DNA from: Burkholderiaceae bacterium 26
GTDB taxonomy: Bacteria; Pseudomonadota; Gammaproteobacteria; Burkholderiales; Burkholderiaceae
Reading direction: 5' to 3'
Length of the DNA stretch: 64,000 nt
NCBI GenBank assembly: GCA_000955795.1
Contig: JYOB01000010.1
Span: 381,637 to 445,636, forward strand
In this document: piece by piece, positions 32,245 through 40,120 of the stretch
How positions within the stretch are numbered: position 1 is the first letter of the stretch
How the letters are laid out: the number at the start of each line of letters is the position of its first letter
The notes under the pieces: model-generated
The model's database searches: none
What the model saw: the letters and a program-made list of their open reading frames with translations, nothing else
What the model was told of the DNA's origin: nothing
Translations under genes and position numbers: made by a program

Positions 32245-35028
32245 GTGACGACAGAGATTCAATTCCAACCCGGCGAGCGCATTAGTCACCACGAATATGG
32301 CCAGGGTGTTGTCCTCGACCCAGCGCGTGACGGCTACCTGCGCGCGTTCTTCGGCGTCGGCGAGCGCCGAGTGCCGGTGGCTTCGCTGCGGCGCGCGCAC
32401 ACACGGACCGAACGCATTCTGCGCGCCGTGGACGGCAACGAGGAGCGCGCTCGCAAGGCGTGGCTATCCTACGAGGCTCATGCACTGCCAGTGATGGAAA
32501 GCGCCTCGGCGTTGACCTCGGCCAAGATCGATCTGTTGCCGCATCAGGTGGTACTAACGCACCGCATCGCCACCGCGTCGCCCCGGCGCTATCTGGTGGC
32601 TGACGAGGTGGGCTTGGGCAAGACCATCGAAACCGCGTTGATCCTGCGCGAACTGGCCAGTCGAGGTGAACTAAACCGTGCGCTAATGGTGGTGCCTGCG
32701 GGCCTTGTGAATAACTGGCATCGCGAATTGAACGAGGTATTCAATCTTGAATTCGAAGTGTTCGGCTCTGAGGGCGACATCACCGACCGCAAGACCAACG
32801 CCTTCGCCAAGCACGACCGGCTGATCGCCAGCATCGACACACTGAAGCGCCCTGCGCGCATTAAGCGTCTGCTGGACGCGCCGCGTTGGGATCTGGTCGT
32901 GTTCGACGAAGCTCACCACTTAACCGCCTACCGCGCCGGCGGCAAGGTTCGGAAAACCGAGAACTACAAGCTGGCTGAGGCACTGAAGGATCATTCGCGC
33001 GACCTTGTGCTGCTTTCCGCAACGCCTCACCAAGGCAACCACTTCCAGTTTTGGATGCTGGTTCAATTGCTGAACCCGACGCTGTTCCGCAGCGCCGAGG
33101 AGATGGTGGAGAACCGCCACCGGCTCAACACGGTCATGTTCCGCCGTACCAAGGCAGACGCCTGTCAACCCGATGGTTCGCCGCTGTTCGCGCGCCGATG
33201 GGTTCACACAGAATCCTTTGTGATGGCGCAGCCCGAACGGCTGTTCTACGAGAAGCTGCGCGAATACTTGGAGGACGGATTCAATCTGGCGCACCGCCAG
33301 GGCAACCAAGGGCGCGCGCTAGGCTTCCTGATGGCGATCTTCCAGAAGATCGCAGCGTCGAGCTTCGCTGCCGTACGTCGGACCCTCAAGCGCCGCCTGC
33401 TGATGCTGACGCTGCATGAAGCGCTTCTACGCGACAAGAAGCTGGACATTGAAGGCCGTGAGCGACTGACCGGGGAAGCGCGCGAGCTGATCCATGAAGA
33501 GTTCGACCTGCCGTTCGACAACGTCGGGCGCAGCGAAGTGGATCGCGTGCTGGCCGATCTCAAATTCCGGCTGGTTAAGAAGCTAGACGAAGAGGCCCTG
33601 GAGATGGCCTCTGATCCCTATGGAAGCGAGTATTCGGCCGTGCACGCAGAAGAAACCGTGTCGGCGGTGGTGAACCTGCACCTGCCAGAGGAGCGCCTGC
33701 GCATCCGCGACCTGCTGAGCGTATTCCCGCCGCAGCGCGAAACTAAGATGCAGAAGCTGCTCGATGGCTTAGGTACGCTGTGGCGGCAGAACCAGAATGA
33801 GAAGATCGTGATCTTCGCCACCTACCTCGGCACCGTGGACATGATCGCCCGCGAGATCGAGCAGACGTTCCCAGGTCAGGGCGTGGTGGTGCTGCGCGGT
33901 GGCGACCACGGAGCCAAGGTGGCAGCAGAACGTCGCTTCCGGCTGAAGGACGGCCCGCGTGTGCTCGTCTGCACGGCGGCGGGACGCGAAGGCATTAACC
34001 TGCAATTCGCGCGCATCCTGTTCAATTTCGACCTGCCATGGAACCCGATGGACATGGAGCAACGAATCGGACGGATTCATCGCTACGGCCAGAGCCACAC
34101 GGCACAGATTTACAACCTCGTACTGTCGGACACCATCGAAGGCCGAATCTTCTTGCTTCTGGACGAAAAGCTAACCGAGATCGCGCGTACAGTTGGCAAG
34201 GTGGATGAACAGGGAAACGTAGCCGAAGACCTCCGCGCGCAGATTCTTGGGCAGTTGTCCGAACGCTTGAACTACGACCGCCTTTATCAGGAGGCGCTTT
34301 CGGACCCCGAGCTGAAACGCACACAGGTGGAATTGGACGCAGCGCTGTCCAACTCTCGCGAGGCGCAGCAGGTGGTATTCGAATTGTTCCAAGATCTCGA
34401 CGGTTTCAGCCTGGACGACTACAAGCCCTTTTCAGACGTGTCGTTCAGTTTGGATCGGCTGGTGCGATTCCTTTCGGCGGCCGTCGCGGATCGTCAACAA
34501 AAGCTGGTGAAGGTGAGCGACACCATTTACGACCTTGTCACCGCTGAAGGTACACGCCGCGCTTGCTTCACCTTGAACCGCGAAGAGGCGACGAATCAGG
34601 ACGAACTGCAACTAATGGGCCTGGATCATCCGCTAGTGCAAGAGGAGTTGCGGCGTTGGCGTAACGTAGCGCCGGACGAAGTCGGCATCGCCGTGTCGGG
34701 CGACGTGGACGAGCCGGTGCTGCTGTCGCTGTGGATGGTCGAAGCGTCTGTCGGAAACGGTGAGCGCCGCGTGGCGGTGCAGCCTATCGCGGTCAAACGG
34801 GATGGTACACGTGCTCCAGCAGTCGAACGTCTGAGCGAGAAATACCTCCTTGCACCCACCACCACGCCGATCTTCCAGCCGGAGCAGCGGATCGATATAT
34901 TCGGTCGCACCGTCGAGCCAACCTTGCAGCGAGAACTGAAGCACAAAGGGACTGCAAACGGCGATGGTAGTTACTCGGCGGAATTGATCGGGTATGTGGA
35001 AATCGTGGCTGTGCCGACACGAGAGTGA
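32245..35028 (+). CDS. SNF2-type DEAD/DEAH helicase of the defence operon (BrxHII/DrmD-like)
   Basis: The 927-residue protein starts with GTG at 32245, 9 bp after the previous stop. SNF2/RapA-type ATPase motifs are VADEVGLGKTIETA (Walker A, 118-131), FDEAHHL (motif II, 220-226), LLSATPHQGN (motif III) and QRIGRIHRYGQ (motif VI, 606-616). The N-terminus has a small basic domain (FQPGERISHHEYGQGVVLD). Such helicases are the DNA translocases in type 3 BREX (BrxHII) and class 1 DISARM (DrmD). It is the last gene of the six-gene operon (23829-35028). The 249 bp after it hold no gene. Confidence 0.88.
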   Translation: MTTEIQFQPGERISHHEYGQGVVLDPARDGYLRAFFGVGERRVPVASLRRAHTRTERILRAVDGNEERARKAWLSYEAHALPVMESASALTSAKIDLLPHQVVLTHRIATASPRRYLVADEVGLGKTIETALILRELASRGELNRALMVVPAGLVNNWHRELNEVFNLEFEVFGSEGDITDRKTNAFAKHDRLIASIDTLKRPARIKRLLDAPRWDLVVFDEAHHLTAYRAGGKVRKTENYKLAEALKDHSRDLVLLSATPHQGNHFQFWMLVQLLNPTLFRSAEEMVENRHRLNTVMFRRTKADACQPDGSPLFARRWVHTESFVMAQPERLFYEKLREYLEDGFNLAHRQGNQGRALGFLMAIFQKIAASSFAAVRRTLKRRLLMLTLHEALLRDKKLDIEGRERLTGEARELIHEEFDLPFDNVGRSEVDRVLADLKFRLVKKLDEEALEMASDPYGSEYSAVHAEETVSAVVNLHLPEERLRIRDLLSVFPPQRETKMQKLLDGLGTLWRQNQNEKIVIFATYLGTVDMIAREIEQTFPGQGVVVLRGGDHGAKVAAERRFRLKDGPRVLVCTAAGREGINLQFARILFNFDLPWNPMDMEQRIGRIHRYGQSHTAQIYNLVLSDTIEGRIFLLLDEKLTEIARTVGKVDEQGNVAEDLRAQILGQLSERLNYDRLYQEALSDPELKRTQVELDAALSNSREAQQVVFELFQDLDGFSLDDYKPFSDVSFSLDRLVRFLSAAVADRQQKLVKVSDTIYDLVTAEGTRRACFTLNREEATNQDELQLMGLDHPLVQEELRRWRNVAPDEVGIAVSGDVDEPVLLSLWMVEASVGNGERRVAVQPIAVKRDGTRAPAVERLSEKYLLAPTTTPIFQPEQRIDIFGRTVEPTLQRELKHKGTANGDGSYSAELIGYVEIVAVPTRE

Positions 35029-35277
35029 CCCACCCCACCCGGCCTGTCCGGATAATAGGAGCCAACTTGGCTGCCGCCGATGTGGGTATCAGCAACCGTG
35101 TCCGTGCTCGAAAGATGCGAACGGGTTATACCTGCAGGGACGTTAGTTTGCGAAGACAATCACAGGCAAGTCCATCCGGCGTTGGCTGTTGAGCGGTTGA
35201 CGTCCCATCAGATGGCTCTTTTAGCGAGGCTGGGCATCTAATCCTGCTCGTCGCCACGACACTCGTCCGCTAACAGG

Positions 35278-35820
35278 TCATTCGCGTTGTTGCCGAGCCT
35301 CATCGGCACACGCTTTTCGTAGGGCTGCAATTTCCATGCTGTTGGGATTCGACCACCCGGTAAGATTGAGAATGGGCTTCATGCAAAGGATCAAGTCTCT
35401 TTCCAGTGCGGCGTAGTTGACATCCGGATGCACCGAGATCATTAAGCTCGTCCGCATCCAATCGCTCAATCGGGCTTCGCCTTGAGGATCGAAGCGGTAG
35501 TTCGTAAAGTCGGTAGCCGAACTCCCCCGTCCACGAGGACGCGCCGTAAGCTTGAGTTGACGCTTCAAGATGGCCCCAATCGAACGGCGCACCGTCGAGC
35601 GGCCAGTGTTGCCCGAACTCAGATGTGCGTCGAACTCCCGCTGTGCCAGATTTGAGGACATGCCTACGTAGATGAGTCCGTTGGTTGGCACCTCAAAGGG
35701 AGCAAGCACATTCGTGCTAACTAGAAAGAATGCATACACGCCACCAGAACTTGGCGCCTTCAACTGATCGGGGATAGACCTCCCGCTGAGGAGGATGTCA
35801 ATGATCTGGTCGCAAAGCAT
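35278..35820 (-). CDS. GIY-YIG nuclease superfamily protein
   Basis: The 180-residue protein shows the GIY-YIG elements: GVYAFFLVS (GIY equivalent, about 27-35), LIYVGMSSNLAQREFDAHLS (YIG equivalent with the following Arg/His helix), a candidate catalytic Glu in ALERDLILCMKP and the closing PILNLTGW (Asn). It stands alone on the opposite strand right after the defence operon. It could be a small stand-alone nuclease of the defence cargo or an unrelated passenger. Family call moderate to good; target unknown. Confidence 0.75.
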   Translation of the reverse strand: MLCDQIIDILLSGRSIPDQLKAPSSGGVYAFFLVSTNVLAPFEVPTNGLIYVGMSSNLAQREFDAHLSSGNTGRSTVRRSIGAILKRQLKLTARPRGRGSSATDFTNYRFDPQGEARLSDWMRTSLMISVHPDVNYAALERDLILCMKPILNLTGWSNPNSMEIAALRKACADEARQQRE

Positions 35821-35999
35821 AATCGCACCACCCAGAGATCAGTAGTCGGGCACCCAGAATGCCAGTGCGTTTGCCAGATTTACAGCGACGCCTGGAGCAC
35901 AGCTTAAGCTCCCCAACTCGAAATATGCCTAACGCCGTAGTCCGGCCGGCTTCAGAAATTGGCCGCCGACTGTTGGCCGACCTCGCCCATCCGTACTCT

Positions 36000-36821
36000 C
36001 TACAGCAAGTCGAACGGGGTGATGACTCCTACGAGATTACGCCTTGTCGTGTCTTCCAGGTCATCGAGCACCAACCAAATCCCGGTGGAGTTCTCTCCTG
36101 GCAGCTTCGCCATCAGGTCCTCCAACGGAGCGGTTTCCACCAGCAATGCCGCAGGGCTCAACTGCAACCTCGGGCGGGCATTTAGGATAGGAGTACCCAA
36201 GCGCTCCTTTCTGGCATGACTTTCCGGGCCGTTATATGTCCGACCAATCAAGCCCAAGTAGCGCAAGACGGCAGTCTCGGATAGAACTAGCCAGTCGCTC
36301 TCGATCCTAATAGGTAAGTACGAGATCGAATGCATCAACATTAGCTGCCTAGCATGTGCGACCGGCCGCCAGGGCTGAACGGAAATTGGTGACTTGACCA
36401 TGTAGTCAGCCACCACCCCATGCTTGTCCAGGTCTGCCATCAATGCCTCCTCCAACCCAATACAGAGTTCCATAGCCTTCTGGGTGACGCTTCTGGCGTA
36501 GACGCCCGTATGCATTGCGTCATTGCGAGCAGAGCTCACCGCGTGGTACAGCGCGTCAAAAGATGAGTGATAACCTTGGCCATTAACGGGAAGATGCTCC
36601 AGCGTGCTCGACCGGCTGGACAGGCTTTTCAGCTCTTCCCTGTACCGCCCCATATCCCCTTGCTTTCGGTTCAATCGAAGCCCCAAGGCCTCCAGCGCAA
36701 AGCAAATCGATTCGAAGCCTTCGGCGTCAGCAAGTGCACTGTATCTGGCCTCCCGAATGCGATCACGGTAGTACAGCTTTTCCGCATGGGAGAGGTCACT
36801 GCAATTGGAGACGGAGCTCAT
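36000..36821 (-). CDS. HEPN-CBS domain protein
   Basis: The 273-residue protein has a helical N-terminal half (about 1-135) with RNDAMHTG at residues 99-106, an exact R-N-x3-H motif (Arg99, His104) of the HEPN ribonuclease superfamily in the context of two long helices. The C-terminal half has two CBS-like units (about 142-190, MVKSPISVQP ... SYLPIRIES, and 221-273, ending VGVITPFDLL). CBS pairs usually bind adenine nucleotides. Together this suggests an RNase whose activity is gated by a nucleotide signal. It stands alone beside the defence operon. Both domain calls are from pattern recognition only. Confidence 0.65.
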   Translation of the reverse strand: MSSVSNCSDLSHAEKLYYRDRIREARYSALADAEGFESICFALEALGLRLNRKQGDMGRYREELKSLSSRSSTLEHLPVNGQGYHSSFDALYHAVSSARNDAMHTGVYARSVTQKAMELCIGLEEALMADLDKHGVVADYMVKSPISVQPWRPVAHARQLMLMHSISYLPIRIESDWLVLSETAVLRYLGLIGRTYNGPESHARKERLGTPILNARPRLQLSPAALLVETAPLEDLMAKLPGENSTGIWLVLDDLEDTTRRNLVGVITPFDLL

Positions 36822-36998
36822 AGCCCTTCGCTTTGCTGAAATTGATGATGCAAGTGTAACGTCCAGCCTCCCGTTCCGGGCAAGCTATGCGCGCGCCCGC
36901 CATCGCGCAACGATCGAGGGGCACGGGGACCCTCTCGGGAGAGCACAGGCCCCGGCAGCGCCGGGGGTGATCGGGCTTTGCGGGCGAGCATCTACCTA

Positions 36999-37329
36999 GG
37001 TTAAAAATAGGTTAAAGAATGGTTAGCGCTCGTTTGGAATGCCGAAAATCCCTACGGGGCAAGGATTTTCGCGGATGCTCGGTTACCCAAAACACGGTGT
37101 TTTGTCACTGTAAACACGGTGCCCGGTTACCCAAAACACGGTACTCAGTTACCCATAACCTGATAGTTCGGTTACCCAAAACACGGGTCCCGAAACCGCA
37201 CAATTCGTGCGGGAACCTACTATTTTTTTGGGCAAAAATGTTACGGCTAAGATGGGTTGGTGCCGCTCCAGGCCCAAAAAGGGCAAACACCCCAGAGGTA
37301 CCGGAGGGGGTGCGGTTACCCAAAACACG
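36999..37329. other. Iteron-type replication origin region (oriV)
   Basis: Within the 517-bp gap 36822-37338 lie, in order: three GGTTA repeats exactly 11 bp apart (36999, 37010, 37021) in AT-rich sequence; a perfect hairpin CGAAAATCC/GGATTTTCG (37043-37071); a phased iteron array (37081-37185); an AT-rich stretch (about 37219-37242); and a lone iteron copy (37314-37329) just beyond the stop of the TrfA-like gene. These are the usual parts of an iteron plasmid origin. 36822-36998 shows no feature I can name. Confidence 0.8.
37081..37185. repeat. Five phased iterons, consensus GGTTACCCAAAACACG
   Basis: Copies start at 37081 (exact), 37103 (degenerate, 11 of 16), 37125 (exact), 37147 (degenerate) and 37170 (exact), giving steps of 22, 22, 22 and 23 bp, two helical turns. 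A sixth exact copy lies at 37314-37329. The spacing and adjacency to a TrfA-like gene point to initiator-binding iterons. Confidence 0.85.
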
Positions 37330-37338
37330 ACATTTGAG

Positions 37339-38292
37339 TCAGACGCGCTGAACCTTCACTAGGCCATTTGAGATGCGCCAGGATTTCAGGAAGCCGACCT
37401 TTCCCAAGGCCTCTAGAGCTCGCTCAACGTGTGCTTGCACGTGCGCCGGCTTCTCGGTTGTGATGCCAGAGCCGCGCTTGATAGTCTCGATCTTGACCGG
37501 CAACGGCTGCCTATGACTGGCGAGATACCCGTGTAGCCACGTGGCTATGCCGACAGGCAGCGCCAGGCGCTGCTTCCATTCGACCAACGTGAAATGGTTG
37601 TCACCAAATACCTCAACCAAACCAGGAGCGATGCTTACCTCGTACCTGCTAAGGTTCTTTCCGGTAGCGTCTTGCCATCTGAAAAGTGGAATCATGGAAA
37701 GACTGACTCCTTCTCCAAGATGGCCAGAAACGATCTTCAGGGATGTCGCCTGCATCCGGGTGAGGCATTCCCGCAAGCGTTCGTAGCTGCCACTATCCGT
37801 ACCCCAGCCAACAGCCCTACAAAACGCATAGGGAACGAAAGTGATCACCTCGCCTGCTGGCTTTGGCTGGGCGAGTTGAAGGAGCTGGAGCCAAACGGTT
37901 TCATCGTCTTGGCGCAACTCCTCACCCGTGTATGTGATGATGCCCTCGCCTATGACTTCTATATTCTGATTCTTCAGAGTGGCGCGCGGCGTCTTTCTGT
38001 TTCTTGCATTAAATAGTGCCGACCGCACGATCACGTTTGGCAGGCTGCGCAGGTGCCCCTTCCAAGGAGGGAGTTGCTGCGTCGACGTGTCAGGCACGTC
38101 GCGATCGTGAACCCCAGCAACAACTTTTTGGCGCCGTTCCTCTTGGCGCTGTATCTCCGCGGCGGAGAGCTGCTGAACGCGTGGGAAATTGGAGAGAATG
38201 TCACACGCAGGAATAGGGCCAGCCCTGCGAACTGTCGACTCGCCCTCCATGGCCTTGGCGGTGCCAAGATTCTTTAGTGCCATGTTGCCCAT
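37339..38292 (-). CDS. TrfA-like plasmid replication initiator
   Basis: The 317-residue protein has the TrfA family features of IncP-type plasmids: PWKGHLRSLPNVIVRSALFN (about 75-95), the segment around YTGEELRQDDETVWLQLLQL, and the paired winged-helix region ending with LPVGIATWLHGYLASH and the C-terminal FLKSWRISNGLVKVQRV. TrfA binds iterons and opens the origin with DnaA and host helicase. The gene reads toward the iteron array, which begins 10 bp after its stop. It follows a small helix-turn-helix gene 17 bp upstream, probably in one operon. An apparently intact plasmid initiator inside a tRNA-integrated island is unusual. Confidence 0.9.
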   Translation of the reverse strand: MGNMALKNLGTAKAMEGESTVRRAGPIPACDILSNFPRVQQLSAAEIQRQEERRQKVVAGVHDRDVPDTSTQQLPPWKGHLRSLPNVIVRSALFNARNRKTPRATLKNQNIEVIGEGIITYTGEELRQDDETVWLQLLQLAQPKPAGEVITFVPYAFCRAVGWGTDSGSYERLRECLTRMQATSLKIVSGHLGEGVSLSMIPLFRWQDATGKNLSRYEVSIAPGLVEVFGDNHFTLVEWKQRLALPVGIATWLHGYLASHRQPLPVKIETIKRGSGITTEKPAHVQAHVERALEALGKVGFLKSWRISNGLVKVQRV

Positions 38293-38309
38293 GCTGGGTG
38301 GCTGCTCGT

Positions 38310-38603
38310 TCAGCCCACAAATTTGCGCGGACGTCCAACGCGGCGCTCAGACATGTCTTCGACTTGACCTGCTGTCGCAGGCTGGTCGCTCGCCAATTCG
38401 TCAAGCCAATCGCGCACGTCCCCCACAAACCAGCATGCTTTCCTTTCTCCAGGGAAGGCGCGGCGTGGCAGTTTCCCACGATGGGCCATCAGAGAAACCG
38501 CAGCCGGTGACCGGCACAGAAGGGCCGCAAGCTCTTCTCGGCTGATGATTGCGCGAGGGTCCATCAGGGCAAATGCGGCGCGGAAGTCCTGGTCTTTCTT
38601 CAT
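38310..38603 (-). CDS. AlpA-like helix-turn-helix DNA-binding protein
   Basis: The 97-residue protein contains one MerR/AlpA-type winged helix (about 18-70: IISREELAALLCRSPAAVSL, then ACWFVGDVRDWLDELAS), ending in a basic tail (SERRVGRPRKFVG). Such proteins regulate integrase expression or act as recombination directionality factors, or control replication genes. It lies just upstream of the TrfA-like gene on the same strand and is divergent from the intact integrase at 38836, across an AT-rich 232-bp gap. Candidate excisionase or repressor; function inferred from context. Confidence 0.7.
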   Translation of the reverse strand: MKKDQDFRAAFALMDPRAIISREELAALLCRSPAAVSLMAHRGKLPRRAFPGERKACWFVGDVRDWLDELASDQPATAGQVEDMSERRVGRPRKFVG

Positions 38604-38835
38604 TTAAGTCAACTCCGGTTCACACAATCGATCACCAGACGTTACTCAAAATTTCCCGCACCACAAAATAAATCTTCCCCGCTCTGGCTGAATGTGTTGT
38701 TCGAATCGTTTTCGATAAAAAAGCATATATTTTTTTTGTTCATTTCGTCACCAACCAATCTCACTAACTTAATTCCCAAAAATTCCCTAATCAACAATAT
38801 GATTCTTTAAATATTTCCAGAAACCATTTTTGCAT

Positions 38836-39906
38836 ATGGCATACATCAGTCAGCGCGGCGCCTACTGGCGTGCCGAAGTCCGCAAGCGTGGACACAAGCC
38901 CATCTACCGCACCTTCGACACACGACAGCAGGCCCAGCAGTGGGCGGAGCGCACAGAAGCTGAAATCACCATCGGCGTCTACGTGGATCGAACCGAGGCC
39001 GAGCGGACCACCCTGAACGAAGCGCTTGCCCGCTACCTGCGCGAAGTCGTTCCTTCCAAGCGATACCCCGAACAAGAAAGAACCCGCATCACACGCTGGC
39101 AGAAACATGAGCTCGCCTGGCGCACGCTGGCGAGCCTGCGCGGTGCAGACTTCGCCAAGTACCGCGATGCCCGCCGGGCCGATGGCCGCGCCGAGAACAC
39201 GATCCGGCTTGAGCTACAGATCGTCAGCCACGTGTTTGAGATTGCCCGCAAGGAATGGGGCTTCGAGACGCTCACCAACCCGCTCAAAAACATCCGCAAG
39301 CCGTCTGGCAGCCGGGCACGCGATCGACGCCTGCGCCCAGGGGAATTCGAGACCCTGCGTAGCAAACTGGCCGCCAGCAGCAATCCGTGGGCGCCGCTCG
39401 CCTTTGAGTGGGCCATCGAGACGAGCCTGCGCCAAGGCACCTTGTTTGCACTGCGCTGGGAATGGGTCAAGCTTGAAACTCGGATGATCGAGTTCCCACC
39501 GGAGGCTCGTGGTGCGGACAACAAGGGGGTACCGGCCAAGCTGCCGCTGTCGCGCCGTGCACTGGACGTGCTGAGAGCGCTGGCCGCGCTGTGGCAGCGC
39601 GATCAGCTGATGGATGCTGAACGGAGCCGATTTGGCCCCGTGGATGTGAACCCATCCAGACTGACGGGCCCTGTCTTCGGCACCACCTGCAACGCAGTCG
39701 TGATGGTCTGGAAACGGGCCGTCAAGAGCGAGGACGGCTTCGCAGATCTGCGCTGGCACGATCTACGCCACGAAGCCGCCAGCCGCTTGTTCGAGAAGGG
39801 CCTCCACCCGCTGGAAGTGGCCAGTATCACCGGCCACAGGAGTATGCAGATGCTGAAGCGGTACACACACCTCAACCCTGCAGATCTACTTGCCAAGTTG
39901 GGGTAA
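38836..39906 (+). CDS. Tyrosine integrase, intact right copy
   Basis: The 356-residue phage-type integrase (MAYISQRGAYWRAEVRKRG) has an N-terminal arm-binding domain, a SAM-like core-binding domain (about 60-160) and a catalytic domain with Arg199 (SLRQGT), His308 and Arg311 (HDLRHE), His334 (TGHRSM) and Tyr343 (KRYTHL). It is almost identical to the disrupted left copy, with the same length. It lies 130 bp inside attR and reads toward it. It presumably carries out integration at and excision from tRNA-Lys. An in-frame ATG at 38830 adds two residues; the second ATG matches the left copy and is preferred. Confidence 0.93.
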   Translation: MAYISQRGAYWRAEVRKRGHKPIYRTFDTRQQAQQWAERTEAEITIGVYVDRTEAERTTLNEALARYLREVVPSKRYPEQERTRITRWQKHELAWRTLASLRGADFAKYRDARRADGRAENTIRLELQIVSHVFEIARKEWGFETLTNPLKNIRKPSGSRARDRRLRPGEFETLRSKLAASSNPWAPLAFEWAIETSLRQGTLFALRWEWVKLETRMIEFPPEARGADNKGVPAKLPLSRRALDVLRALAALWQRDQLMDAERSRFGPVDVNPSRLTGPVFGTTCNAVVMVWKRAVKSEDGFADLRWHDLRHEAASRLFEKGLHPLEVASITGHRSMQMLKRYTHLNPADLLAKLG

Positions 39907-39920
39907 CCGCCCCTCAACTC

Positions 39921-39939
39921 TGCCGGAATTCTGCCGGAA
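39921..39939 (+). repeat. Right integrase arm-type site (double TGCCGGAA)
   Basis: Two TGCCGGAA copies 11 bp apart, one base different from 15735-15753 over 19 bp, in the same orientation. It ends 97 bp before attR, mirroring the 97 bp between attL and the left site. In the excised circle the two would lie on either side of the 45-bp core. Confidence 0.6.
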
Positions 39940-40036
39940 ATCGTGGGAAATTCGGGGTAAGCCTCAGCAGCCTGCGGAAGCGAAATGCCTTGTAAAAACA
40001 AGAGCTTGCCAGTAATCTTCAGTGTGTTCGCCTTGG

Positions 40037-40081
40037 CTCTTAATCCGTAGGTCGAGTGTTCGAGTCACTCACGCCCCACCA
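40037..40081 (+). repeat. attR: 45-bp tRNA-Lys 3' fragment
   Basis: Exact copy of 15593-15637, including the T-arm, acceptor 3' strand and CCA. The upstream 5' half of the tRNA is missing here, so this is not a functional tRNA. Confidence 0.93.
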
Positions 40082-40090
40082 GAATATGAA

Positions 40091-40120
40091 AGGCCCGACA
40101 GGCAACTGTCGGGCCTTTTT
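40091..40120 (+). terminator. Original Rho-independent terminator of tRNA-Lys
   Basis: A perfect 11-bp stem (AGGCCCGACAG at 40091-40101, CTGTCGGGCCT at 40106-40116), loop GCAA and T-run to 40120. It lies 10 bp after attR, so before insertion it would have directly followed tRNA-Lys. A second hairpin without T-run, CGGCCGACGC/GCGTCGGCCG, follows at 40171-40195. Confidence 0.85.

Larger units (their letters stand above)
15593..40081. mobile_element. 24.5-kb integrative element in tRNA-Lys carrying replication and phage-defence modules
   Basis: The borders are the 45-bp tRNA-derived direct repeats. Tyrosine integrase genes lie just inside each border (left copy interrupted by a stop, right copy intact). 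Cargo includes a third tyrosine recombinase, a type IV coupling protein without other transfer genes, a six-gene BREX/DISARM-like operon, a GIY-YIG protein, a HEPN-CBS protein, a TrfA-like replication initiator with iterons, and an AlpA-like DNA-binding protein. No relaxase or mating-pair genes are visible, so it is not self-transmissible as seen; it could be mobilised or replicate as a circle after excision. The class (integrated plasmid, integrative mobilisable element or genomic island) cannot be fixed from sequence alone. Confidence 0.92.

Noticed and set aside
23829-35028. Straightforward type I restriction-modification locus
   Set aside because: There is no HsdR/HsdM/HsdS set; the DUF499 ATPase, PglZ-like protein and DUF1156 methylase instead indicate a BREX/DISARM-type system.
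37081-37329. CRISPR array suggested by evenly spaced repeats
   Set aside because: Repeats are 16 bp with 6-7 bp between them and some are degenerate, there are no cas genes, and a TrfA-like gene is adjacent; iterons explain it.
40037-40081. A second tRNA-Lys gene at the right island end
   Set aside because: Only the 3' 45 bases are present; the D-arm and 5' acceptor strand are missing, so it is an attachment-site duplicate.
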